A DNA stretch of 45,988 nt from Chloroflexota bacterium. GTDB lineage: Bacteria; Chloroflexota; Dehalococcoidia; UBA2247; RBG-13-53-26. Each line of letters starts with the position of its first letter. Position 1 is the stretch's first letter. Shown in pieces: positions 1-7,844 of this stretch. The translations under genes and the position numbers were made by a program. The stretch is from contig VGOE01000012.1 in NCBI GenBank assembly GCA_016876035.1, positions 1-45,988 on the forward strand, written 5' to 3'. The notes beneath the pieces are model-generated. The model was not told where the DNA came from, did not search any database, and saw only the letters and a list, made by a program, of their open reading frames with translations.

Positions 1-99
1 GGTCTCCTGCTCAAAATCCCCCCACCAATCCTCCTCATCCTTGACCTCCCGCCACAAATCCTCTAACTTGAGTTGGGTCAGGTCTTTGACCTGTACCAT
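1..99 (-). CDS. Transposase N-terminus, partial (mutator/IS256-like)
   Basis: The first 33 codons of a minus-strand gene are visible; the rest lies off the left edge. The ATG at 97-99 is preceded by AGGAGG seven bases away. The peptide is acidic and tryptophan-rich, with the segment LWREVKDEEDWWGDF, a composition I associate with the N-termini of mutator-type transposases in Chloroflexota-like genomes. The catalytic DDE region is not in the window, so the call rests on this short segment plus the terminal-repeat-like sequence upstream. It could instead be an unrelated small acidic protein. Confidence 0.45.
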   Translation of the reverse strand, partial: MVQVKDLTQLKLEDLWREVKDEEDWWGDFEQET

Positions 100-190
100 G
101 GGGCGTCCTCCTTTCTAAGATATCTTTCTCTTATCTCTAGAAGGATACGCCCCCCTCTTTTTACACACAATATGTTACGCTACCTCTAGG
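1..190 (-). mobile_element. End of an IS256-like insertion sequence (rest outside window)
   Basis: The left edge holds the 5' end of a transposase-like reading frame on the minus strand with a strong GGAGG ribosome site. Upstream of it, at about 155-178 (minus strand), lies a stretch containing ATATTGTGTGTAAAAAG. It resembles the TTGTGTAAAA core of IS256-type terminal repeats, which suggests the element ends near position 180-190. Only one end is visible, so neither the paired terminal repeat nor a target duplication can be checked. The family assignment is an inference from the terminus and the N-terminal protein character. Confidence 0.45.
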
Positions 191-280
191 GGCACACTTG
201 TGGCCAAGCCGAGGCTGGGGGTGGTATAATTCATACTGCGTCAAGTCATTAGGCATAGCTGAGTGGATTGGAGGTAGACG

Positions 281-535
281 ATGGGAAAGAAAAACTGTGC
301 TGTTTGCCAGTGTTGTGGTAGAAGGGCAGAATACACCGACTGCTCCAAGGGATGTACTCCGCCTGACGATGCCCGTTGCGAAATGTTGAAGGGTTGGTTA
401 TCGGTTTCTCGCTGGAAAGGCACGGGCAACGTTGACCACTACGACTTTTGCTCCTTGATTTGCCTTCAAGAGTGGGCAGATGCCCAAGTTCCTAAAATTC
501 CCCAAGCATTTCTAAAGGAATTTGAAGAGGACTGA
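281..535 (+). CDS. Small Cys-rich (zinc-ribbon-like) hypothetical protein
   Basis: This is an 84-residue protein whose ATG is preceded by GGAGG eight bases upstream. It has a CxxC pair near the N-terminus (CQCCG, residues 9-13), scattered cysteines in the middle, and a second Cys pair in the segment FCSLICLQEW, which suggests a metal-binding fold. The C-terminus is acidic (FLKEFEED). I do not recognise the family. It sits alone between the insertion-sequence end and the phosphatase gene. The overlapping 198-389 frame has no ribosome site and is rejected in favour of this one. Confidence 0.6.
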   Translation: MGKKNCAVCQCCGRRAEYTDCSKGCTPPDDARCEMLKGWLSVSRWKGTGNVDHYDFCSLICLQEWADAQVPKIPQAFLKEFEED

Positions 536-662
536 GTAGAGGTAGTCATAGCCCGGCCAGCCGATTTAGAGAGTGGATACCTATAGCCTAGCTGATTATG
601 TCCAGGCGTTTGTCTTATGTGGGCAAAGCTAAGTAGAATAACCTATTGCGTAAGGAGGCCCA

Positions 663-2546
663 ATGAAAAAGCTGCAAGCCTTGCTAAGCTTGGTAATGGT
701 GCTGGCTGTCATCAGTGGCATCGGTGTCCTTGCAGGGCCATCACCCGTTGCAGCTACTATTAACGCGCCACCGACTTTTGATGGCCTAGCTTCAGTCACA
801 TTTACTACGTCCGATAATGTCTATCACCTGAGCTGGTTGGCGGCTACAGATGATCATACCCCGCAGTCGGAAATCACATACCGCATCTTCGCGTCAACGG
901 CGCCCGAGGTATCCAGCTATGACTTCAGCACTTCTATCGCCTCTACTGTTGGGGCAACTTCGCTTGACATCACAGGTCTAGACTCACCACAGCGGTATTT
1001 CTTTATTGTCCGGGCTGTTGACGAACAGGGACTCAGTGACGGAAACATCAGACAGCAGGCAACACGTTCTCTGTATTTGCAGAACGCCACCAACTTCAGA
1101 GACCTTGGTGGCTACACCAGCAAGTGGGGCATCCAAGTCAAGTGGGGCAGGATTTACCGTTCCAATAACCTCGTCACACTAACCGATGACGATCTGGCCA
1201 GGGTCAACAGCCTCGGCTGGCACAGGATGGTGGACATGAGACTAGACTACGATATTTCCAGAGACGGTGGAATGGATAGGACCTATGCCGGGAGTGAGAC
1301 CAAGTACGATATGTTACCTTTCAACTACGGTGATCCATACCTTAAGAGCCTGGTTCCGCCAGGCCCACCTATTCCGGCGACGTGGCCCCTGAGTTGGGAC
1401 CTGTCACAGGTGGACTGGGATAACTGGTACATCAACATCATGGAGCAGAACAGGGAAGGCATCAAGGATATCTTCGACCGCTTCACCGACCCCTCCCAGT
1501 ATCCCATAGTGTTGCACTGCACTCAGGGCAAGGATCGAGCAGGGGTGGTCAGCGCTCTTCTGCTTTCGCTGCTTGACGTTCCTAAAGCTACGATAGTGCA
1601 GGACTACATGCTGACGCACGACTATACCCTGGCAGATATCAATGCGAAACTGGGACAGATAGAGACCATGATGAGCGCGTTCCCGTCTATGTTCCCTCCT
1701 GAGGTGACCTTGGCGGACTGGCAGAAAATGGTAGACTGCTATCAGCCAGCTATGGAGAATCTGTTGAGCTACCTGGACACTCAATACGGTGGAGTCGGGG
1801 GCTTTCTGAGCCAGATAGGCGTTGACGAAATAGAGCAACTGGAGATCATGTCCCTTAATCTCGAGTATCCCACGGTAACCGGTGTAAGCCCTGCCTCTGG
1901 CAACCGGGGGCAGGCCATGACCGGTGTAACTATCACTGGCGCTAACTTCGCTGGAGCCACAGCCGTGAGCTTTGGCACCAGCATAAGCACGGACAGCTTC
2001 ACTGTGGATAGCTCAACCCAAATAACGGCTAACATCACCATTGATGGCCTTGCCGCTATCGGTTCCAGGAATGTCTCTGTCACTATACCAGGTGGCACTG
2101 GAACCAGGACCGGCGGCTTCTCAGTGACAGCTCCTCCTGCTCCCACAGTAATCGGAGTTAGCCCCGACTCTGGCAAGCAGGGACAGACCATGGATGTGAC
2201 CATCACTGGCAGCGGGTTCGACGGCGATGTCTATGGCACCACAGCGCGAGCCCACGACGTCACCACGCTGAGCTTTGGCTCAGGGATAACCATCAACAGC
2301 TTCACATTGGATAGTTCTGACCAGATAACTGTCAATATCGCAATCAGCAGTTCGGCCGCTAGTGGTGTCAGAGATGTCTCAGTGACTACCCCAGGAGGCA
2401 CTGCCATCCAGACTGGCGGTTTCACTGTCAACGAGAGCAAGAAAGGACAACCCGCCTGGGTTTGGATTGCCACCGGGGTCGGTGTGCTTGCTGTTATCGT
2501 GGTGGGTGCTTTGGTTGTGCGTCGAGCAGCCCGGCGGCGAGCTTAG
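663..2546 (+). CDS. Secreted, membrane-anchored tyrosine-phosphatase-like protein with IPT/TIG repeats
   Basis: The 627-residue protein begins after TAAGGAGG. Residues 1-31 form a Sec signal peptide (KK, hydrophobic core, A-x-A region). Residues about 38-135 look like a fibronectin-III-type domain. About 140-390 is a protein-tyrosine/serine phosphatase of the Y_phosphatase3 type: NFRDLGG at 144-150 and the active-site loop HCTQGKDRAG at 285-294 with Cys286 and Arg292 (C-x5-R). Two IPT/TIG immunoglobulin-like repeats follow (about 403-490 and 493-588, each starting V-x-G-V-S-P). A single membrane helix (about 597-618) ends in RRAARRRA, so the catalytic part should lie outside the cell. The usual Thr after the active-site Arg is Ala. 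The substrate is unknown; lipid phosphate or phosphoprotein are both possible. Confidence 0.85.
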   Translation: MKKLQALLSLVMVLAVISGIGVLAGPSPVAATINAPPTFDGLASVTFTTSDNVYHLSWLAATDDHTPQSEITYRIFASTAPEVSSYDFSTSIASTVGATSLDITGLDSPQRYFFIVRAVDEQGLSDGNIRQQATRSLYLQNATNFRDLGGYTSKWGIQVKWGRIYRSNNLVTLTDDDLARVNSLGWHRMVDMRLDYDISRDGGMDRTYAGSETKYDMLPFNYGDPYLKSLVPPGPPIPATWPLSWDLSQVDWDNWYINIMEQNREGIKDIFDRFTDPSQYPIVLHCTQGKDRAGVVSALLLSLLDVPKATIVQDYMLTHDYTLADINAKLGQIETMMSAFPSMFPPEVTLADWQKMVDCYQPAMENLLSYLDTQYGGVGGFLSQIGVDEIEQLEIMSLNLEYPTVTGVSPASGNRGQAMTGVTITGANFAGATAVSFGTSISTDSFTVDSSTQITANITIDGLAAIGSRNVSVTIPGGTGTRTGGFSVTAPPAPTVIGVSPDSGKQGQTMDVTITGSGFDGDVYGTTARAHDVTTLSFGSGITINSFTLDSSDQITVNIAISSSAASGVRDVSVTTPGGTAIQTGGFTVNESKKGQPAWVWIATGVGVLAVIVVGALVVRRAARRRA

Positions 2547-2648
2547 TTCTTTCCTGCCGCCCCTGCACCACCATTTCCTATTGCCCAGCATTTGCTTGTT
2601 TCGTCTGCTTGCACCAACCGGCCAGTTGTTAGACGCCTCTTGGATGAA

Positions 2649-3242
2649 TCACCTATTTATCTTTTCCCTGTAACGGCGGGCTATATCAATAGCTACCTCT
2701 GTGACTTCAACCGCACTCTCGCCCAGTACCAAGAACAGCGGTTCCTTTCCCCAGCCAGCTCCCTCGTAGAATAGTCGAGGCATTACCCCATATTTTTCAA
2801 ACAGTTGTTTGACCTTCCAGGGCATGGAACCGCCGTCTCGCCCGGCGACCTCTTCCGGCTCCTCAGCCCGATCCACCGCGCCCAAGACAAGTCCCTTCTC
2901 CCTGCAGTACTGCTGAACAACTTCAATTATCTCCTGGTCGCATTTGAAATTGATAACGGCATTGATTTCGGGATCGTATTTGCGAACCTGCAGTAGCCGT
3001 CTGGCCAGATGATCCGATGCCCCCCAGCCCGGCATGCCTGCAGCCTGAGGGCGGCCGCGCACAGCCGTTACTCTACCTTCCACCGCAGCCACATCCTCGG
3101 GGGTCTGGGCCCCACGTAGGGCATACGCCAGATTGACCCTCACCTCAGGTATGAGACAGGCAAACTCTGGGCAATTCTCTAACATCTGCAAAGCTGTTAC
3201 CAGGTTACCCAGAACCGCTTCAGCCTCGGCCGTGTCGCTCAT
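2649..3242 (-). CDS. thiN: ThiN-type thiamine-phosphate synthase, standalone
   Basis: This 197-residue protein matches the ThiN (ThiP_synth) domain known as the C-terminal part of archaeal ThiDN. The hallmarks are the IPEVRVNLAYAL segment, the GASDHLAR segment carrying the conserved His, SMPW, and WGKEP near the C-terminus. ThiN joins HMP diphosphate and thiazole phosphate to give thiamine phosphate, replacing ThiE. I chose the ATG at 3242 because it overlaps the thi4 stop as ATGA and has AAGG six bases upstream; an upstream ATG at 3248 is also in frame. The overlap implies translational coupling to thi4. No ThiD domain is fused and no thiC/thiD is in the window, so the pyrimidine branch must be elsewhere. 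Confidence 0.85.
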   Translation of the reverse strand: MSDTAEAEAVLGNLVTALQMLENCPEFACLIPEVRVNLAYALRGAQTPEDVAAVEGRVTAVRGRPQAAGMPGWGASDHLARRLLQVRKYDPEINAVINFKCDQEIIEVVQQYCREKGLVLGAVDRAEEPEEVAGRDGGSMPWKVKQLFEKYGVMPRLFYEGAGWGKEPLFLVLGESAVEVTEVAIDIARRYREKINR

Positions 3243-4030
3243 TTCCATCCTTGAGCTTTCCTCAGTATATCGGATGACAGTTCGGCCACCTGTTTACCGG
3301 AGATAAGCATGCCACCGAAGATGGCACCCATTCGCGGGTAACCAAAGACAGCGTTGATCGCCATGCCAGCTACCAGTAGGCCGGGAAATACCTGTTTGGC
3401 TTCGGCGACAAGTTCTCTCTCCCCCACCTCAGCCCACATCGGTTTCTCGCCGATAACATTACCAGTCTCTGTTTCTAGTCTATTGCCGATTTTGCGGGTA
3501 ACTATACGGCACACTTCGGCATCGTGTCCGGTAGCATCTATTACCAGCTTGGATCTTATCGCCAGCGGGTCAACGTGCAGATTCGCCAAAGACACTGCGC
3601 TCCAGTTCAATACCAGGCCGGTTATCCTGTCATTTTCTCGAATCATTACATCTTCCACGGAAATCAAGTTGAAGATGCGAGCACCGGCCTTCACGCACCG
3701 GTAGCAAAGAGCGGAGACAGCCTCTATAGCGTCAGCTACATAATATCCCTCCTGATATTCTGTAGCTGTTATCCCAAATTCATCCAGAATGTGTTTGGCT
3801 TCATTCTGAACCACGATCTTGTTAAACATCATACCGCCACCCCACATACCACCACCCACACTCAGTCTCCTTTCATAGATGACCGTCTTGACCCCCTCCT
3901 TAGCCAAATAGTACCCGGCGGCTAGACCCGACGGACCAGCACCAACTATGGCTACATCTGCTTCCATGAACTCCAGAAATTCCTTTGTGTAGCTCTCTGT
4001 TATTGCTTTGGAAATGGTTACCTCATCCAC
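3239..4030 (-). CDS. thi4: Thi4-family thiazole synthase (sulfide-dependent type)
   Basis: The 263-residue flavoprotein-fold enzyme has the dinucleotide motif GAGPSGLAAGYYLA at 30-43, the GGGMWGGGMMFN loop at 59-70, and the C-terminal GYPRMGAIFGGM segment of the Thi4/ribulose-1,5-bisphosphate-related family. It makes the ADP-thiazole precursor of thiamine from NAD and glycine. The position of the sulfur-donating Cys in yeast Thi4 (within a CMDP segment) is His152 here (LHVDP). This matches the archaeal, catalytic, sulfide-using type rather than the single-turnover suicide type, and fits an anaerobe. The start is GTG with GAGGT eight bases upstream. A TPP riboswitch and terminator lie in its leader, and thiN follows with a four-base overlap. 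Confidence 0.88.
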   Translation of the reverse strand: MDEVTISKAITESYTKEFLEFMEADVAIVGAGPSGLAAGYYLAKEGVKTVIYERRLSVGGGMWGGGMMFNKIVVQNEAKHILDEFGITATEYQEGYYVADAIEAVSALCYRCVKAGARIFNLISVEDVMIRENDRITGLVLNWSAVSLANLHVDPLAIRSKLVIDATGHDAEVCRIVTRKIGNRLETETGNVIGEKPMWAEVGERELVAEAKQVFPGLLVAGMAINAVFGYPRMGAIFGGMLISGKQVAELSSDILRKAQGWK

Positions 4031-4170
4031 TTTAGATACCTCACAGACTCTATTCTTTTCTCTGAAGAGCGACTGGGGAAAAGTACGCCAGCAAGGGGCT
4101 TGCTTATCTTGTCAAAAAGCGATATCCCCCTCCCCTTAGCTGCGATCCCCTCCAGCGTTAAGTAAGTAAA

Positions 4171-4211
4171 GAAAAAACCAGAAGTTAGGAAATACTGAAG
4201 CCTTCTGGTTT
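4171..4211 (-). terminator. Intrinsic terminator of the TPP riboswitch
   Basis: On the minus strand AACCAGAAG (4202-4210) pairs perfectly with CTTCTGGTT (4176-4184) and is followed by a run of Us. It lies directly downstream of the TPP aptamer and 140 bases before thi4. This is the layout of a transcription-attenuating expression platform. Confidence 0.85.
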
Positions 4212-4217
4212 CAACTC

Positions 4218-4307
4218 TTTCGACTTCCCTACGCTCGAATTACCGAGATCAGGTTCAAAGGGTCGTCCTTCCTTGAAGGGAAGGACTCTCAGCCGTCCAG
4301 CTCCCCT
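4218..4307 (-). promoter_or_regulatory. TPP (thi-box) riboswitch aptamer
   Basis: The minus strand shows the conserved thi-box blocks in order: GGGGAGCTGGACGGCTGAGAG near 4307, a variable GC hairpin, then ACCCTTTGAACCTGATC, a short arm, and CGTAGGGAAG near 4222. A U-tailed terminator follows. Thiamine diphosphate binding should favour the terminator and switch off thi4-thiN. Confidence 0.95.
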
Positions 4308-4325
4308 AGATATATTCAGTTTCTC

Positions 4326-4508
4326 CTATTGTGTTACATTCGGGCCAACGATGTCAATGTAGACACCTTTCAGTAACATTCCGACGCAACGCCCAGTTAT
4401 AGCCCCCAGCGAGCAAATCGCGACAACAATGGTGTTTCCCTGGGGCAGTGTTTCAAAATAGTTTTGGCCCTTCCCCTTCATATATGCGGGATCGGCGATG
4501 TGCTCCAC
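4326..4508 (-). pseudogene. Short ORF, possible gene remnant upstream of the thi operon
   Basis: A 60-codon minus-strand frame is present with no visible ribosome site. Its peptide (YFETLPQGNTIVVAICSL, then GRCVGMLLKG) has the feel of a pyridoxamine-phosphate-oxidase-like split-barrel fragment, but it is far shorter than that family. The thi promoter's -35 and -10 boxes lie inside its 3' end. It may be the tail of a decayed gene or chance. Confidence 0.2.
4328..4357 (-). promoter_or_regulatory. Promoter of the thi4-thiN operon
   Basis: The minus strand has a perfect -35 TTGACA (4352-4357), an 18-base spacer and CACAAT (4328-4333, four of six matches). Transcription would start near 4321, about 14 bases before the TPP aptamer. 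That spacing is the main support. Confidence 0.55.
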
Positions 4509-4564
4509 ATCTGTTGACTGTGCTAAAATTAGACCTCATCGTCAGGCAGACGTGAGAAGATAGC

Positions 4565-5566
4565 ATGAAAGCCCAGGTTCTGAAGAACATCTCGCCAGTT
4601 GAAGACCGGCCTTTGGAGTTGGTGAACCTGCCAGTCCCTCGGCCGAAAGCCAGAGAAGTTCTGGTGAAAATCTCGGTCTGCGGGGTCTGCCACACGGAGT
4701 TGGATGAGATTGAAGGACGGCTTCAGCCAAAGCTGCCCGTCGTCCTGGGGCATGAAATCGTGGGAACAGTAGAAGCTCTGGGCCCGCAGGCAGCCAGATG
4801 GAGGATCGGGGATCGGGTGGGAATCGCCTGGATCAACTCGGCTTGTGGCCGGTGCCACTTCTGCCAGGAAGGAAATGAAAATCTGTGTCCTGAGTTCAAA
4901 GGCACCGGGTGTCACGCCGACGGGGGCTATGCCCAGTATGTGGCGGTGGCAGAAGATTATGCCTACCCCATTCCTGATAGGTTCTCCGATACCGAGGCAG
5001 CCCCCCTTCTGTGCGCCGGAGCCATCGGCTTTCGGGATATGAGGCTTTCCGGGGTCAAGCCTGGCCAGACGCTGGGGCTTTTCGGGTTCGGAGCGTCAGC
5101 CCACATCGTCCTTCAGGTAGCCAGGCACTGCAGTTGCCAGGTCTTCGTCTTCACTAGGAGCGCGGAGCATCGCGCCTTAGCCCAGAGACTGGGAGCAGCC
5201 TGGACAGGGACGGCGGAAGATGATCCTCCTCAGAAGGTCAACTGCGCCATAGATTTCACCCCTGTAGGGGAGACCGTGCCTCAAGCCTTGAGGGTCCTGG
5301 AGAAGGGCGGGAGACTGGTGATAGCAGTCATTCGAAAGAGGACTCCTATTCCTCCTCTGGACTATGCCCGGTTGCTGTGGGATGAGAAGGAAATCAAAAG
5401 CGTAGCCAACATCACCAGAAAGGACGCCCAGGATTTTCTTCCCCTGGCTGCCGAAATCCCGATTATCCCTGAAGTCCAGCAATTCAAACTGGAAGAGGCC
5501 AATGAAGCCCTGATCCTGCTGAAGCAAGGCCATATCCAGGGAGCCGCAGTCCTGAGGATGTCTTAG
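4565..5566 (+). CDS. Zinc-dependent alcohol dehydrogenase (MDR family)
   Basis: The 333-residue medium-chain dehydrogenase is close to the family's usual 335-350. The catalytic zinc site is visible as GVCHTE (Cys42) and GHE (62-64). The structural zinc site has four cysteines at 94, 97, 100 and 108 (CGRCHFC...C). The cofactor region contains LFGFGASAH, a variant of GxGxxG. The overall pattern fits the AdhA/YjgB-like group that oxidises primary alcohols or reduces aldehydes with NAD(P). The substrate cannot be told. The gene stands alone, starting 57 bases after the divergent remnant on the other strand. No strong ribosome site is seen; GAGAAG lies about seven bases before the ATG. Confidence 0.85.
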   Translation: MKAQVLKNISPVEDRPLELVNLPVPRPKAREVLVKISVCGVCHTELDEIEGRLQPKLPVVLGHEIVGTVEALGPQAARWRIGDRVGIAWINSACGRCHFCQEGNENLCPEFKGTGCHADGGYAQYVAVAEDYAYPIPDRFSDTEAAPLLCAGAIGFRDMRLSGVKPGQTLGLFGFGASAHIVLQVARHCSCQVFVFTRSAEHRALAQRLGAAWTGTAEDDPPQKVNCAIDFTPVGETVPQALRVLEKGGRLVIAVIRKRTPIPPLDYARLLWDEKEIKSVANITRKDAQDFLPLAAEIPIIPEVQQFKLEEANEALILLKQGHIQGAAVLRMS

Positions 5567-5711
5567 CCCTCTCCAGGCCAAAGGTGAAGCCAGTTGACAC
5601 CTTTAGCCACGACCAGGCCGATTTAGTTCATTCACTAGTGTCCCTTCTCGTCCTTACCCCTTGAACAGACGGAACGTTGCTTGCCACCATCTATTGAGCT
5701 ATCATGGGAGC

Positions 5712-6992
5712 ATGAAAAGGGTATCCGCCATAGATGAACTAGAGGCCAAAGGACAAGCCGCAAAGGCGGCATCCAGAAAGCTGGCCCGGCTTTCCACTGA
5801 GGTCAAGAACCGGGCTTTGTCCAACGTGGCTGATGGCCTCGTCTCTCGGACGGGTGAGATTCTCGAGGCCAACCAACGCGACCGCGCTGCCGCAGAGGCC
5901 TCAGGCATGGGTCCGGCGATGCTTGACCGACTGCTCTTGAGTCCAGAACGCCTTGCGGCTATGGCGCAGGATGTGCGGGCAGTGGTCGCACTCCCCGACC
6001 CCGTGGGCGAGGTCTTCGACATGCGCACCATGCCCAACGGGCTTCAAGTAGGCAAGAAACGTGTGCCTTTAGGGGTGATCGGCGCGATCTACGAGAGCCG
6101 GCCTAACGTCACGGTGGATATTTCCACCCTTTGCCTCAAATCGGGCAATGCGGTTGTCCTTCGCAGCGGCAAGGAAGCCATCAATTCCAGCCTGGCTCTG
6201 GCTAAGGTGGTACAGGAAGCCGCCTATGGTGCTGGAGTGCCTGGGGGAGCTGTTCAGATCATCGAGTCCACTGACCGCGCTGTGGTAAACCGCATGCTCA
6301 AGATGAGCAGCGTCATCGATCTGCTGGTGCCCCGAGGGGGCGCCGATCTTATTCGGTTTGTGTCTGAAAACGCCGCTGTCCCGGTGGTGGCTGGTGGGGT
6401 GGGGGTATGCCACACCTATGTTGACAAGAGCGCCGATCTCCATAAGGCAGTAGCTATCGCCTACAATGCCAAGGTGCAGCGCCCCACGGTATGTAATGCG
6501 CTGGATACCCTTCTTGTCCATGCTGACATTGCCGAGTCATACCTGAAGTTGATCAGCCGTGAGTGGGGTAAAGCCGGTGTGGAGATGCATTGCGATGAGG
6601 CCGCTTTGCGGATACTCAAGGATGTTCCCTCCCTGAAAGTGCTGCCTTCGGTTGAAGCTGACTGGGGTAAGGAGTTCCTAGCGCTGGTCGCTGCCGTCAA
6701 GGTAGTCAACTCCCTGGATGAAGCCCTAGAACACATTCAGCGTTATACCTCAGGGCATTCCGAGGCCATCGTCACCGAGGACTACACCGCAGCGCTTCGC
6801 TTCCTGGACGAGATTGACGCGGCCTGTGTCTATGTCAACGCCAGCACTCGCTTTACCGATGGAGGCCAGTTCGGACTGGGCGCTGAAGTGGGCATCAGCA
6901 CTCAGAAGCTTCATGCCCGTGGGCCTATGGGGCTGAGAGAACTGACCAGCTATAAGTGGATCATTTTCGGCAGTGGCCAGGTCCGTCCTTAG
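5712..6992 (+). CDS. proA: Gamma-glutamyl phosphate reductase
   Basis: ProA performs the NADPH-dependent reduction of glutamyl-5-phosphate to the semialdehyde in proline synthesis. The 426-residue product has the family landmarks: PLGVIGAIYESRPNVT (119-134), VPRGG (206-210), and the catalytic Cys261 in VQRPTVCNALDTLL. The C-terminal segment LGAEVGISTQKLHARGPMGL is also typical. An in-frame TTG at 5661 would add 17 residues without homologous character, so I prefer the ATG at 5712 (MKRVSAIDELEAKG). proB is not in the window. proC lies 0.85 kb downstream on the same strand, so part of the proline pathway is clustered here. Confidence 0.95.
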   Translation: MKRVSAIDELEAKGQAAKAASRKLARLSTEVKNRALSNVADGLVSRTGEILEANQRDRAAAEASGMGPAMLDRLLLSPERLAAMAQDVRAVVALPDPVGEVFDMRTMPNGLQVGKKRVPLGVIGAIYESRPNVTVDISTLCLKSGNAVVLRSGKEAINSSLALAKVVQEAAYGAGVPGGAVQIIESTDRAVVNRMLKMSSVIDLLVPRGGADLIRFVSENAAVPVVAGGVGVCHTYVDKSADLHKAVAIAYNAKVQRPTVCNALDTLLVHADIAESYLKLISREWGKAGVEMHCDEAALRILKDVPSLKVLPSVEADWGKEFLALVAAVKVVNSLDEALEHIQRYTSGHSEAIVTEDYTAALRFLDEIDAACVYVNASTRFTDGGQFGLGAEVGISTQKLHARGPMGLRELTSYKWIIFGSGQVRP

Positions 6993-7023
6993 ACCATGTT
7001 CGCGCTGCCCGCATGACATGTAG

Positions 7024-7044
7024 GGGCGGACGTTCCGTCCGCCC
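7024..7044. repeat. Perfect GC-rich hairpin after proA
   Basis: GGGCGGACG and CGTCCGCCC form a perfect nine-base-pair stem around a TTC loop. There is no U-run, so it is not a classic intrinsic terminator. Short GGGGCGGACG-type palindromes often occur as dispersed intergenic repeats. A second weaker stem (GAGGC/GCCTC) follows at about 7057-7070. Confidence 0.6.
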
Positions 7045-7107
7045 TGCGGAGGTGGGAGGCCTTTGCCTCACTACCTCGTCATCCGCCAGGTTACCAGGCG
7101 TCACCCC

Positions 7108-7135
7108 TTTACTTTGAGGCAAATCACGGTATACT
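7108..7135 (+). promoter_or_regulatory. Possible promoter of yggS-proC-yggT
   Basis: TTTACT (7108-7113), a 16-base spacer and TATACT (7130-7135) lie 24 bases before the yggS start. The -10 box is good (5/6) and the -35 moderate (4/6). Confidence 0.35.
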
Positions 7136-7159
7136 TTTATCCAACACGCGAACTGTAAA

Positions 7160-7843
7160 ATGCCCCAAGACAGACTGATGCAGATCAGGCATAATATTCA
7201 TGAAGTGGAAAGGCGTATCGCCAGAGCTGCTGAGAAATCTGGCAGATCTCCTGGCGATATAACCATCATTGCTGTGACCAAGACGATTGAACCCCGGCTC
7301 ATTCAGGAGGCTTTCCAAGCTGGTATGAGACACTTTGGTGAGAGCAGGATCCAGGAAGCCAGTGACAAGATCGGTCAGCTCTCTGCCCTCCAGCCGCCTC
7401 CTACCTGGCATATGGTTGGCCATCTTCAGACTAACAAGGCCGGTCTAGCCGTAGAGCTTTTCCAATTCATTCAGAGTCTCGATTCGATCAAACTGGCAGA
7501 GGTCATCAGCCATCGTGCTCAGCGCGATATGCCCATTCTTCTCCAGGTGAACGTTTCCGGTGAGGCCAGCAAGTTCGGGTTCTCTCCTGACCAGGTCTCC
7601 TCAGCAGCACAGGTGATAGCCCATCTCCCTCATCTTCAGATAGAAGGGCTGATGACTATAGCACCGCTTGCCACTAATCCCGAAGAGGTGCGCCCCTTTT
7701 TCCGTCAGTTGCGCTTGTTGCGCGACTCTCTGGGACTGGAGCACCTCTCCATGGGAATGACGGATGACTTTGAGGTGGCTGTGGAAGAAGGGGCCACCAT
7801 GGTGAGAATTGGTCGCGCCATCTTTGGCGAAAGAGAGGAGTAA
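7160..7843 (+). CDS. yggS: YggS-family pyridoxal phosphate homeostasis protein
   Basis: The 227-residue single-domain PLP-binding TIM barrel resembles the N-terminal half of alanine racemase. The PLP lysine is Lys41 in AVTKT. Other family signatures are GESRIQEA, WHMVGHLQTNK (83-93), the SMGMTDDFE segment, and the C-terminal GATMVRIGRAIFG. YggS proteins buffer free PLP and affect amino-acid metabolism rather than catalysing a known reaction. It precedes proC by one base and yggT follows, the widespread yggS-proC-yggT arrangement. Confidence 0.93.
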   Translation: MPQDRLMQIRHNIHEVERRIARAAEKSGRSPGDITIIAVTKTIEPRLIQEAFQAGMRHFGESRIQEASDKIGQLSALQPPPTWHMVGHLQTNKAGLAVELFQFIQSLDSIKLAEVISHRAQRDMPILLQVNVSGEASKFGFSPDQVSSAAQVIAHLPHLQIEGLMTIAPLATNPEEVRPFFRQLRLLRDSLGLEHLSMGMTDDFEVAVEEGATMVRIGRAIFGEREE

Positions 7844-7844
7844 C

